Source of the DNA: Deltaproteobacteria bacterium
GTDB lineage: Bacteria; UBA10199; DSSB01
Assembly: GCA_021414045.1 (NCBI GenBank)
Contig: JAIOPF010000035.1
Span: 1 to 8,529 of the forward strand
Reading direction: 5' to 3'
DNA: 8,529 nucleotides
Positions within the stretch are counted from its first letter, which is position 1, and every line of letters starts with the position of its first letter. A program made the position numbers and the translations under genes. Below, in pieces: positions 1-6,023 of this stretch. Under the pieces are notes generated by a model that worked only from the letters and a program-made list of their open reading frames with translations, was not told the DNA's origin and did no database searches.

Positions 1-6
1 ACCCAT

Positions 7-26
7 GGGTGTGTCCCCTTACACCC
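7..26. repeat. Short inverted repeats at the left edge, downstream of ssb
   Basis: GGGTGT (7-12) and ACACCC (21-26) form a 6-base stem with an 8-base loop. Positions 1-10 (ACCCATGGGT) are a self-complementary palindrome sharing bases 7-10 with that stem, so the two pairings exclude each other. This lies about 55 bases past the ssb stop. No T-run follows on either strand, so it is not a classic intrinsic terminator. It could be part of an intergenic element cut by the window edge, or chance. Confidence 0.2.
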
Positions 27-52
27 GAGCCCACGGTTAATTCAGAGAGACT

Positions 53-71
53 TTTCGGTAAAGACCCGAAA
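53..71 (-). terminator. Weak hairpin just after ssb, possible terminator
   Basis: TTTCGG (53-58) pairs with CCGAAA (66-71) across a 7-base loop. The hairpin begins about 9 bases beyond the ssb stop codon, which is where a terminator would be expected. The stem is short and the minus-strand sequence after it is not a U-tract, so termination here is only a guess from position. Confidence 0.2.
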
Positions 72-79
72 TGGTTGCG

Positions 80-523
80 CTAAAAGGGGATGTCGTCGTC
101 GACTTCCAGGGGAGCGGCTTCTTGGATGCCGGGAGAAGCACTGCGCGAACCTTTGTTTCCGGCCGCGGGACGTCCCTCGGCTCCGGCGCCCATCGGCGAG
201 CCCAAAAATTGGATGGTTTGGGCCACGACCTCGGTGGTGTAGCGCTTGTTGCCTTCCTTGTCGTTCCACTCGCGGGTTTGCAGGCGGCCTTCGAGATAGA
301 CCGGACGGCCCTTGCTGAGGTATTCGCCGCAAAGCTCGGCCAGTTTGTTCCAGACGACGATCTTGTGCCACTCGGTGCGTTCTTCCTTTTTGCCGTCCTT
401 GCCCATCCACGACTCGTTCGTCGCGACGCTGAAATTCGCGACGGCGCTGCCGCTGGGGGTGAACTTGACCTCGGGATCGCTGCCGAGATTTCCGATCAGG
501 ATGACTTTATTGACGCTGGCCAT
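80..523 (-). CDS. ssb: Single-stranded DNA-binding protein SSB
   Basis: This 147-residue protein binds single-stranded DNA during replication, recombination and repair, and recruits partner proteins through its C-terminal tip. An OB-fold domain fills roughly residues 1-110, starting [20 protein letters not shown]. Trp39, Trp52 and Trp86 sit at about the positions of the DNA-stacking tryptophans of E. coli SSB. A Gly/Ala/Ser-rich flexible linker (about 109-135) leads to the acidic tip DDDIPF, the canonical partner-binding motif. Length is close to the bacterial norm, though the linker is short. The ATG at 523 is supported by a strong GGAGGA ribosome-binding site seven bases upstream. The gene lies 52 bases downstream of the TPR reading frame on the same strand, but a possible promoter in that gap may let it be transcribed separately. 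The identification is secure. Confidence 0.97.
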   Translation of the reverse strand: MASVNKVILIGNLGSDPEVKFTPSGSAVANFSVATNESWMGKDGKKEERTEWHKIVVWNKLAELCGEYLSKGRPVYLEGRLQTREWNDKEGNKRYTTEVVAQTIQFLGSPMGAGAEGRPAAGNKGSRSASPGIQEAAPLEVDDDIPF

Positions 524-530
524 AGGGGGA

Positions 531-536
531 TCCTCC
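531..536 (-). promoter_or_regulatory. Strong ribosome-binding site of ssb
   Basis: On the minus strand GGAGGA lies seven bases before the ATG at 523-521. It is one of the best Shine-Dalgarno matches in the window and fixes the ssb start. Confidence 0.7.
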
Positions 537-555
537 GTGCTTTTGAATGGGCGAT

Positions 556-584
556 ATCATAAAAATCTTAAAATGCTACAGCAA
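556..584 (-). promoter_or_regulatory. Candidate sigma-70-type promoter for ssb
   Basis: On the minus strand TTGCTG (584-579) and TATGAT (561-556) are separated by exactly 17 bases, about 30 bases upstream of the ssb start. The -10 box matches TATAAT at five of six bases; the -35 box matches TTGACA only at TTG. The -35 overlaps the last codons and stop of the TPR frame. The surrounding stretch is AT-rich compared with the rest of the window. It is plausible but unproven. Confidence 0.35.
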
Positions 585-1199
585 CTTCTGTGCCAGGGAA
601 TCCCGGTCTTTTTTCCAGGCCGGATAGTCCTGATCGATGCCGGTTTTGTCGAGTCGGTCGAAGGCCTGAAGTTCGGACTTCGCCGCGTCCTTTTCCCCGA
701 TCTGTTCGAGGCTGCGCGCGAGGAAAAGGCGGTTGAGAGCATAGTCGGGAGCGAGTTTCACCGCTTCCTTGAGATTTTGTACCGAGCGATCGAGGTCTTG
801 GGTGATGTTTTTCGGATTGAGGGAAAAGGACGGCGCCTGGGAGTAGATGTTTCCTAGAATGCGGTAGCAGCCGGCGTGTTCGAAATCCGGCTGAGATTGA
901 TTGAGTGCGTCGCAATTCGCGACCATTTGATGCAGCCCTCGTTGGTAATTCGGAATGTGGTTCTGAATGTAGACGCCGGTATTCAAGGTTTGAAAATAAA
1001 GGCAGGAGGCTTCTTTCGGCGCTTCCTTGAGGCATTTTTCGGCATACACGATGCCTTGATGGGAAAATTCGAGTTTTCCTTTTTTCTCCGGGGCCGATCG
1101 CGCCTGAAGGTAGGCGTGACGCGAAGCCTCGCCCAATTCGGCGGGAGTTTTGTAGCCATCCGGTAATTTGGGTAATTGATTGAGGTGCTCTTGAGCTCG
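576..1199 (-). CDS. TPR protein resembling the TatT (TRAP-associated) family; 5' end unresolved, possibly frameshifted
   Basis: The 207 residues that look coding run to the TAG at 578-576. The end resembles tetratricopeptide repeats of TatT-like periplasmic proteins: residues 109-123 (AGCYRILGNIYSQAP), then SVQNLKEAVKLAPDY and NRLFLARSLEQIGEKDAAKSEL (about 139-177) form paired amphipathic helices. Function is unknown; helical-repeat scaffolds of this type are usually exported lipoproteins. No signal peptide or lipobox is visible. Walking upstream in frame, there is no ATG, GTG or TTG until a TTG at 1337, which lies inside the coding region of the divergent ATPase gene. The next in-frame start downstream is a GTG near 1047, which would remove about 50 good residues. 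The upper boundary given is where protein-like sequence fades, not a start codon. A frameshift near 1190-1210 or loss of the true 5' end would explain this. ssb follows on the same strand. Confidence 0.6.
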   Translation of the reverse strand, partial: RAQEHLNQLPKLPDGYKTPAELGEASRHAYLQARSAPEKKGKLEFSHQGIVYAEKCLKEAPKEASCLYFQTLNTGVYIQNHIPNYQRGLHQMVANCDALNQSQPDFEHAGCYRILGNIYSQAPSFSLNPKNITQDLDRSVQNLKEAVKLAPDYALNRLFLARSLEQIGEKDAAKSELQAFDRLDKTGIDQDYPAWKKDRDSLAQKLL

Positions 1200-1229
1200 A
1201 GGTCTATCGATTTCGTCTCCGAGGCCGCA

Positions 1230-2162
1230 GTGGTCTCGGAAGAATCGGCTTTCGTCCTTGAATTGGAATCCGTCGCCGTGCCGTTTGAATTCGGTACGGC
1301 CCCCCAGCGTCCCGAAATCTCCCTTCCTCCCGCGCAATGCCAGGTTTTGGCCATCGCTAGCGGCAAGGGAGGCACCGGCAAAACCACTTTCACCACCAAT
1401 CTCGCGATCAGTCTCGCGCAACGGGGGCTGCGAGTCCTGATCATTGACGCCGACTTCGGCTTGGCCAACGACCATTTACTCTTAGGTATCGAACCCACGG
1501 GAGATATCGGCGACGTCCTCGCCGGCCGACGTTCTCTCCACGACGTGATATTGCCGGGTCCGGGTGGCGTGAAACTTCTGCCGGGCGGCATGGGCTCCAG
1601 CCGGCTTTCTAATTTAGAGCCTTACGAGATCGCGACTTTAGCCCGTGAACTGGGATGCCTCGAGCCCGAATACGACATCGTCTTGGTGGATTTGGCGGCG
1701 GGGATTTCGCCCGCGAACCTGCATTGGCTGAAACCCGCGCATGACAGCATCTTGGTGACGAACCCGGAAGTGACCGCCTTGATCGACGCCTACGGATTGG
1801 TGAAGTGCCTCGCCCTGGAGCATCCCGAGGTGAAAATCGAGCTTCATGTCGTCATGAACCGGGTCCGAGACGAGGAGGAGTACCAACAGTCGATGAAGAA
1901 GCTTCGGCACGTCGTTGGAAAACATCTTCCTCAGGTTCGGCTAAACAGTCTCGGATCCATTCCCTTCGATCGTTACTTATTGCATTCCATCGCCATCCAA
2001 AAGCCGGCGGTCTTGTCCCATCCACGGGCCTTCGTGACTTCCTGTCTCAAGGGCATCGAAGCCAAGCTTTATGCCCGCTACCGCTCTTGGGAACGGCGCC
2101 AAAACCGCAGCGCGGAAATTCCCTCCTATTTCGCCAAGCTCGAGCGGCAGGCCCATGAATAA
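1230..2162 (+). CDS. FlhG/MinD-type P-loop ATPase (SIMIBI class)
   Basis: This is an ATPase of the MinD/ParA superfamily, whose members dimerise on ATP and position structures or partners in the cell. Numbering from GTG 1230, the deviant Walker A is SGKGGTGKTT (44-53) with signature Lys46 and Lys51. Switch I is DADFGLAN (73-80) and Walker B/switch II is IVLVDLAAGIS (150-160). TNPEVTALIDAYGLVK (177-192) is close to the stretch typical of FlhG/YlxH, so FlhG-like is a better fit than MinD itself. The C-terminus is basic and charged, not an obvious MinD membrane-targeting helix. No ATG precedes the P-loop. GTG 1230 was chosen because GAGG lies five bases upstream; TTG 1176, TTG 1263 and GTG 1278 are alternatives. 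The end overlaps the next gene by eight bases, so the two products probably work together. No flagellar gene is nearby, so the cellular target is unknown. Confidence 0.85.
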   Translation: MVSEESAFVLELESVAVPFEFGTAPQRPEISLPPAQCQVLAIASGKGGTGKTTFTTNLAISLAQRGLRVLIIDADFGLANDHLLLGIEPTGDIGDVLAGRRSLHDVILPGPGGVKLLPGGMGSSRLSNLEPYEIATLARELGCLEPEYDIVLVDLAAGISPANLHWLKPAHDSILVTNPEVTALIDAYGLVKCLALEHPEVKIELHVVMNRVRDEEEYQQSMKKLRHVVGKHLPQVRLNSLGSIPFDRYLLHSIAIQKPAVLSHPRAFVTSCLKGIEAKLYARYRSWERRQNRSAEIPSYFAKLERQAHE

Positions 2163-2871
2163 GAAATTCTGGCAACGCGGGCCCGTTTCCAAAATCTTGA
2201 AGAAGCCACAGCTGGCTTTGAAGCAGACTTTCCAGGCGGTGAAAGGGCGGCGGCCGGAACTCGGTTCCCTGTTCGAGGCCCTGCCTGGGGGGTTGGCATC
2301 CCTCGAAAGCGGTTTTGAGGTACTGGATGGGGATTTCCCCATTCGCGAAGGGCATTCACGCATCGACCTTGTGGCGATCAACCCCGCCCGCGAATTGACC
2401 TTCATTTGGGTCAAGCGGCACTGCAACGCCGAAACCATTTCCAAGCTGCTGCCGGATTACGACTGGATACAAAAAAACCAGGCGCTTTGGTCACATCTCT
2501 TTCCCCAAGTCCTGGAAAGTCGCTCCATGCAAATGCGAATGTGGATCTTCGCCTTGGAGATCGACGCCGAAGTGAAGTTCCTGCTCAACTACCTCCAGGG
2601 AGTGCGGATGAGTCTGTTTCAGTGCGGGCAAAGCGGAAAGGGCGCCGAGTGGAACTTCTGCTCTTGGGAAGAGGCCCAAAAAAGCTTGGGCAAGGCCGCG
2701 GTCCTGCCTTCCTCGCCGACCGTCCTGAAAGGTGTGCCCGAAAAGGAGAAGCCGGCCCTGCTCAGCCATGAAGAGATCCAGGATCTGATTGGTCTGGCTC
2801 CGGCGGATCCCTATCGCCAGGAAGATGAAATCACCGATCCCTTTTTCGACTTGGCTAGCCTGCAAAATTAA
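2155..2871 (+). CDS. Uncharacterised protein coupled to the FlhG-like ATPase; possible degenerate PD-(D/E)XK fold
   Basis: I do not recognise this 238-residue protein. The ATG at 2155 overlaps the ATPase stop (ATGAATAA), implying translational coupling; the frame is open further upstream but that part lies inside the ATPase gene. There is no signal peptide or membrane segment, so it should be cytoplasmic. The N-terminus is basic (about 1-32). Residues 66-108 (GHSRIDLVAINPARELTF, then IWVKRH, then a helix containing LLPDYDWIQKN) have the spacing of NucS/DUF91-like PD-(D/E)XK nucleases, where RIDLLAV is followed by a strand ending in (I/V)E(L/V)K. Asp71 and Lys87 are in place, but Trp85 stands where the catalytic Glu is expected, so nuclease activity is doubtful. 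The rest is mixed helix and strand, with a Pro- and acid-rich tail from about 185. The fold assignment is my inference from pattern alone. Confidence 0.8.
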   Translation: MNKKFWQRGPVSKILKKPQLALKQTFQAVKGRRPELGSLFEALPGGLASLESGFEVLDGDFPIREGHSRIDLVAINPARELTFIWVKRHCNAETISKLLPDYDWIQKNQALWSHLFPQVLESRSMQMRMWIFALEIDAEVKFLLNYLQGVRMSLFQCGQSGKGAEWNFCSWEEAQKSLGKAAVLPSSPTVLKGVPEKEKPALLSHEEIQDLIGLAPADPYRQEDEITDPFFDLASLQN

Positions 2872-2949
2872 AATCCCTTGCGGAATGGCGGCCTTTCCCT
2901 CGATAAGTCATTGATCTTTGCGGTGATTCGTTCTAAGCAGGCCGAGCCC

Positions 2950-4164
2950 ATGAAACCCCTCTCCATCATAGTCTTGGCAGCCGGCAATTCGACCCGACTC
3001 AAGTCCCAGTTGACGAAAGTATTGCACCCGATCTGCGGGCGTCCGCTCATCGATTACGTGCTCGAGACGGCGCGTTCCGTCCGGCCCCGCAAGATCTCGG
3101 TGGTGCTCGGTAACGACCGTGAAAAAGTTCAGGCGCACTTGCAGGCTCAAAAGGGGGCGGCAAAAGACCTTTCGTTCGCCCATCAAAAAGAGCGTCGCGG
3201 GACCGCCCAGGCGACCCAAGTCGGTTTGAAGGCTTTGGGCAAGATTTCCGGCCATGTTCTCATTCTGAGCGGTGACGTTCCGCTTCTGCGTCCGGAAACC
3301 CTCAAGCGGCTCTTGCGTTTGGGGGCGGCGCGTCCGCTTTCCTTGGTGACCGCCGTTTTGGCGGCGCCCTTCGGTTACGGACGGATTATGCGCGACCTCG
3401 AGGGCCGTGTCTGCGGCATCGTCGAAGAGAAAAACGCTTCCCCCGAAGAGAAGCAGATCAACGAGATCAACGCCGGTATTTACTGCGTCGAGGCCGCTTT
3501 TCTCAAAAAAGCCCTGGCTCAAGTTCGCCCCGATCCCGTGAAGAAGGAATATTACCTCACCGACATCATCGCCTATGCGGTGAAGCAAGGCCTGCCTGTT
3601 CACACCATCGCGGTCGACGATGCCTACGAAATTCTCGGCGTCCAGCTTTTGGGGAACACCCAGGTGGGCCGTTCTTGCCATATCGGACCCGGCAGCATCC
3701 TGATCAATGCGCGGTTGGGCGAGGGGGTCCAGGTCAAGGCCTATAGCCACTTGGAAGATTGCACCGTCAAGTCCGGCGCGGTGATCGGTCCCTTCGCGCG
3801 CCTGCGTCCGGCCAGCATCGTGGAAGAAGAGGCTCATGTCGGTAATTTCGTTGAATTGAAGAAGACCCGCTTGGGCAAGGGCAGCAAGGCCAACCACCTC
3901 AGCTATTTGGGCGATGCGGTCATTGGCCGTGGCGTCAATATCGGCGCGGGAACCATCACCTGCAATTACGACGGGAAGAATAAATTCCAGACTTATCTCG
4001 AGGACGGCGTCTTCGTCGGCAGCGATACTCAATTGGTGGCGCCGGTCAAGGTGGGGAAGGGGGCCTATATCGGTGCCGGAACGACGGTCACGATGGATGT
4101 TCCGGCCGGCTCCCTGGCGATTTCGAGGGTGCCCCAAAGAAATATTCCGGGTTATAAGAAGTAA
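2950..4164 (+). CDS. glmU: GlmU, bifunctional N-acetylglucosamine-1-phosphate uridyltransferase / glucosamine-1-phosphate acetyltransferase, internally shortened
   Basis: GlmU acetylates glucosamine-1-phosphate and then joins the product to UTP, giving UDP-GlcNAc for cell-envelope synthesis in the cytoplasm. The N-terminal nucleotidyltransferase starts IIVLAAGNSTRLKS (6-19); GDVPL with Asp109 matches the metal-binding Asp105 of E. coli. The C-terminal left-handed beta-helix is very well conserved: IGPFARLRP, then NFVELKKTRLGKGSKANHLSYLGD with catalytic His316, then NIGAGTITCNYDG, GSDTQLVAPV and AISRVPQ. The protein has 404 residues against about 456 in E. coli. Nearly all the difference is one gap after residue 231, where GV is followed by QLLGN rather than the usual NNRxQL, removing the linker helix and first helix coils. 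The signature is also altered (GNSTR for GxGTR, LTKVLH for LPKVLH). ATG 2950 is chosen because the conserved domain begins there; the frame is open further upstream. glmS follows after 16 bases. Confidence 0.95.
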   Translation: MKPLSIIVLAAGNSTRLKSQLTKVLHPICGRPLIDYVLETARSVRPRKISVVLGNDREKVQAHLQAQKGAAKDLSFAHQKERRGTAQATQVGLKALGKISGHVLILSGDVPLLRPETLKRLLRLGAARPLSLVTAVLAAPFGYGRIMRDLEGRVCGIVEEKNASPEEKQINEINAGIYCVEAAFLKKALAQVRPDPVKKEYYLTDIIAYAVKQGLPVHTIAVDDAYEILGVQLLGNTQVGRSCHIGPGSILINARLGEGVQVKAYSHLEDCTVKSGAVIGPFARLRPASIVEEEAHVGNFVELKKTRLGKGSKANHLSYLGDAVIGRGVNIGAGTITCNYDGKNKFQTYLEDGVFVGSDTQLVAPVKVGKGAYIGAGTTVTMDVPAGSLAISRVPQRNIPGYKK

Positions 4165-4180
4165 GGGCGGTATCGATTTT

Positions 4181-6019
4181 ATGTGCGGCATTGTCGGATA
4201 TATCGGTCAAGAACAGGCGGCGGGGATTTTGCTCGATGGACTTTCGCGGCTCGAGTACCGCGGCTACGACTCCGCGGGAATCGCGGTCATCTCCGACGGT
4301 AAACTGACCATTCGGCGCGCCCAGGGCAAGCTCTCCAAGCTCCGCGAAATGATTCACTCCCAAAGTCCCGAAGGCAAGATCGGAATCGGCCACACCCGCT
4401 GGGCCACCCATGGACGACCCAGCGAGACCAACGCCCATCCCCACCGTTACGGCAAGGTCACCGTGGTGCACAACGGCATCATCGAAAATTTCTCCGAGCT
4501 GCGCGAAGCCCTGATCAAAAAGGGCCACCACTTCTCCTCCGAGACGGATACAGAGATCATCGCCCACCTGGTCGACGAAGAATTGGGTCCCAAAACTCCC
4601 ACCCTGACGGCCTTCCGCAGGGCATTGCACCGATTGAAGGGTTCTTTCGCGGTCGCTCTCCTCCACGAGTTCGAGCCCGACACCCTATATGTCGCCCGTA
4701 GCGGATCTCCTCTCGTTCTTGGATTGGGAGAAGGCGAGAATTTCGTTGCCAGCGACGTGCCCGCTCTCTTGCCCTACACGAAACGCGTGCTTTTCCTCGA
4801 GGACGGCGAGGTCGCCGTCCTGAGCCGCAAGAACATTGAAATCGAGACCCTCGACGGAAAAAAAGTCCAACGCGAAGCCAAGACCATCACCTGGACGCTG
4901 GCAATGGCGGAGAAGGCTGGCTACAAGCATTTCATGCTGAAGGAGATCTTCGAGCAGCCTCGCGCCTTGGCGGATACGCTGCGCGGTCACCTCGACTTGG
5001 TGAAGTCAAACGTGCACGGGGATGGTTCCGGAGAAATTTTCAAGACCAAGGCGGATCTCGAAAAAATCGACAAGGTTTATATCGTCGCTTGCGGAACCAG
5101 CTGGCATGCGGCCCTGGTCGGCAAATATTTCCTCGAAAGCAATCTCAAGACCTTGGTCATGGTCGAGCAGGCCAGCGAGTTTCGATATCGCGATCCCATC
5201 CTGGATAAAAATACCCTCGTCATCGCCATCAGCCAATCCGGAGAGACGGCCGATACCTTGACGGCGATCCGTAACGCCAAGGCCAAGGGCGCCAAAGTGC
5301 TTTCCATCGTCAACGTCGTCGACAGCTCCATCGCAAGGGAGAGCGACGGGGTGCTCTACACCTATACCGGTCCCGAGATCGGCGTTGCGGCCACCAAGAC
5401 CTTCACCGCGCAGATCGCGGCACTGCATCTTGTCGGGCTGCTTTTGGGCCGAAAAAAGGGGAGCTACAAGAAGGACGAGGCCGAAAAGTTTCTGCACGAG
5501 CTTCTCGAGGTTCCCGGCAAGATCGATGAGATCCTCAAGCAGGCCGAGAGCATCCGCGAGATCGCGCTGAAATATGCTCACAGCGAAGACTGTCTTTTTA
5601 TCGGTCGCGGGCCTCAGTTCCCCATCGCCCTGGAAGGCGCCCTGAAACTGAAGGAAATTTCCTATCTCCACGCCGAGGGCTATCCCGCCGGCGAATTGAA
5701 GCACGGCCCCATCGCCCTGATCGACCAAGGCTCTCCTGTCGTGGCCATCGCCCTGCAGGACGATTATTACGAAAAAATGATGTCCAATATTCAGGAAGTG
5801 CTTTCCCGCCAGGCCTCGGTGGTGGTTTTAGCCACGGAGGGCGACCGAAAAATCTCCTCCCTCGCCGCCGACGTCATTTACCTTCCGAGGATGCACCCGT
5901 TTTTGACCCCAATTTTAGCCGCCGTTCCGATGCAGCTCATCGCTTACTACATCGCCGACCATCGCGGTCACGACGTCGACCAACCTCGTAATTTGGCAAA
6001 GAGCGTGACGGTGGAGTAA
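4181..6019 (+). CDS. glmS: GlmS, glutamine--fructose-6-phosphate aminotransferase (isomerizing)
   Basis: GlmS converts fructose-6-phosphate and glutamine to glucosamine-6-phosphate, the first committed step of amino-sugar synthesis. The protein has 612 residues, close to E. coli (609). The class II glutaminase domain (about 2-235) begins with nucleophile Cys2 (MCGIVGYIG), which fixes the start at 4181 although the frame is open far upstream inside glmU. It also has RLEYRGYDSAG, GHTRWATHG (70-78) and HNGIIENF (97-104). Two SIS sugar-isomerase domains follow: ACGTSWHA (303-310) and SQSGETADT (351-359), then GRGPQFPIALEGALKLKEISY (475-495) and ELKHGP (505-510). Glu492, His508 and Lys607 match the isomerase catalytic residues of E. 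coli, and the end is DQPRNLAKSVTVE. No glmS ribozyme fits in the 16-base gap to glmU, so that mode of control is excluded here. All key residues are intact. Confidence 0.98.
   Translation: MCGIVGYIGQEQAAGILLDGLSRLEYRGYDSAGIAVISDGKLTIRRAQGKLSKLREMIHSQSPEGKIGIGHTRWATHGRPSETNAHPHRYGKVTVVHNGIIENFSELREALIKKGHHFSSETDTEIIAHLVDEELGPKTPTLTAFRRALHRLKGSFAVALLHEFEPDTLYVARSGSPLVLGLGEGENFVASDVPALLPYTKRVLFLEDGEVAVLSRKNIEIETLDGKKVQREAKTITWTLAMAEKAGYKHFMLKEIFEQPRALADTLRGHLDLVKSNVHGDGSGEIFKTKADLEKIDKVYIVACGTSWHAALVGKYFLESNLKTLVMVEQASEFRYRDPILDKNTLVIAISQSGETADTLTAIRNAKAKGAKVLSIVNVVDSSIARESDGVLYTYTGPEIGVAATKTFTAQIAALHLVGLLLGRKKGSYKKDEAEKFLHELLEVPGKIDEILKQAESIREIALKYAHSEDCLFIGRGPQFPIALEGALKLKEISYLHAEGYPAGELKHGPIALIDQGSPVVAIALQDDYYEKMMSNIQEVLSRQASVVVLATEGDRKISSLAADVIYLPRMHPFLTPILAAVPMQLIAYYIADHRGHDVDQPRNLAKSVTVE
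6013..6016 (+). promoter_or_regulatory. Ribosome-binding site of the ClC gene, inside the end of glmS
   Basis: GGAG lies within the last codons of glmS, seven bases before the ATG at 6024. With a gap of only four bases between stop and start, translation of the transporter is likely coupled to that of glmS. Confidence 0.5.
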
Positions 6020-6023
6020 CGAA

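Noticed and set aside
1..79. Possible tRNA or small RNA at the left edge
   Set aside because: No cloverleaf or conserved T-loop can be drawn; only short inverted repeats are visible.
983..1591. 202-codon minus-strand frame crossing the ATPase P-loop region
   Set aside because: It is antisense to the conserved Walker A and switch regions and lacks family features. Only its Ser/Thr-rich stretch is discussed, as a possible frameshifted 5' end of the TPR gene.
2882..2939. Hairpin (GGAATGG/CCTTTCC, 2882-2898) and TTGATC at 2911 as terminator or promoter before glmU
   Set aside because: The hairpin has a mismatch and no T-run, and no decent -10 box lies at the right distance from TTGATC.
3914..4180. 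Upstream extension of the glmS frame into glmU
   Set aside because: GlmS must begin Met-Cys so that Cys2 can act as nucleophile; the extension is the glmU coding region read out of frame.
2908..4191. 427-codon minus-strand open frame opposite glmU
   Set aside because: It is antisense to an unmistakable glmU and has no recognisable domain; a by-product of GC-rich codon use.
5006..5728. 240-codon minus-strand open frame opposite glmS
   Set aside because: Shadow of conserved SIS domains of GlmS; no domain of its own.
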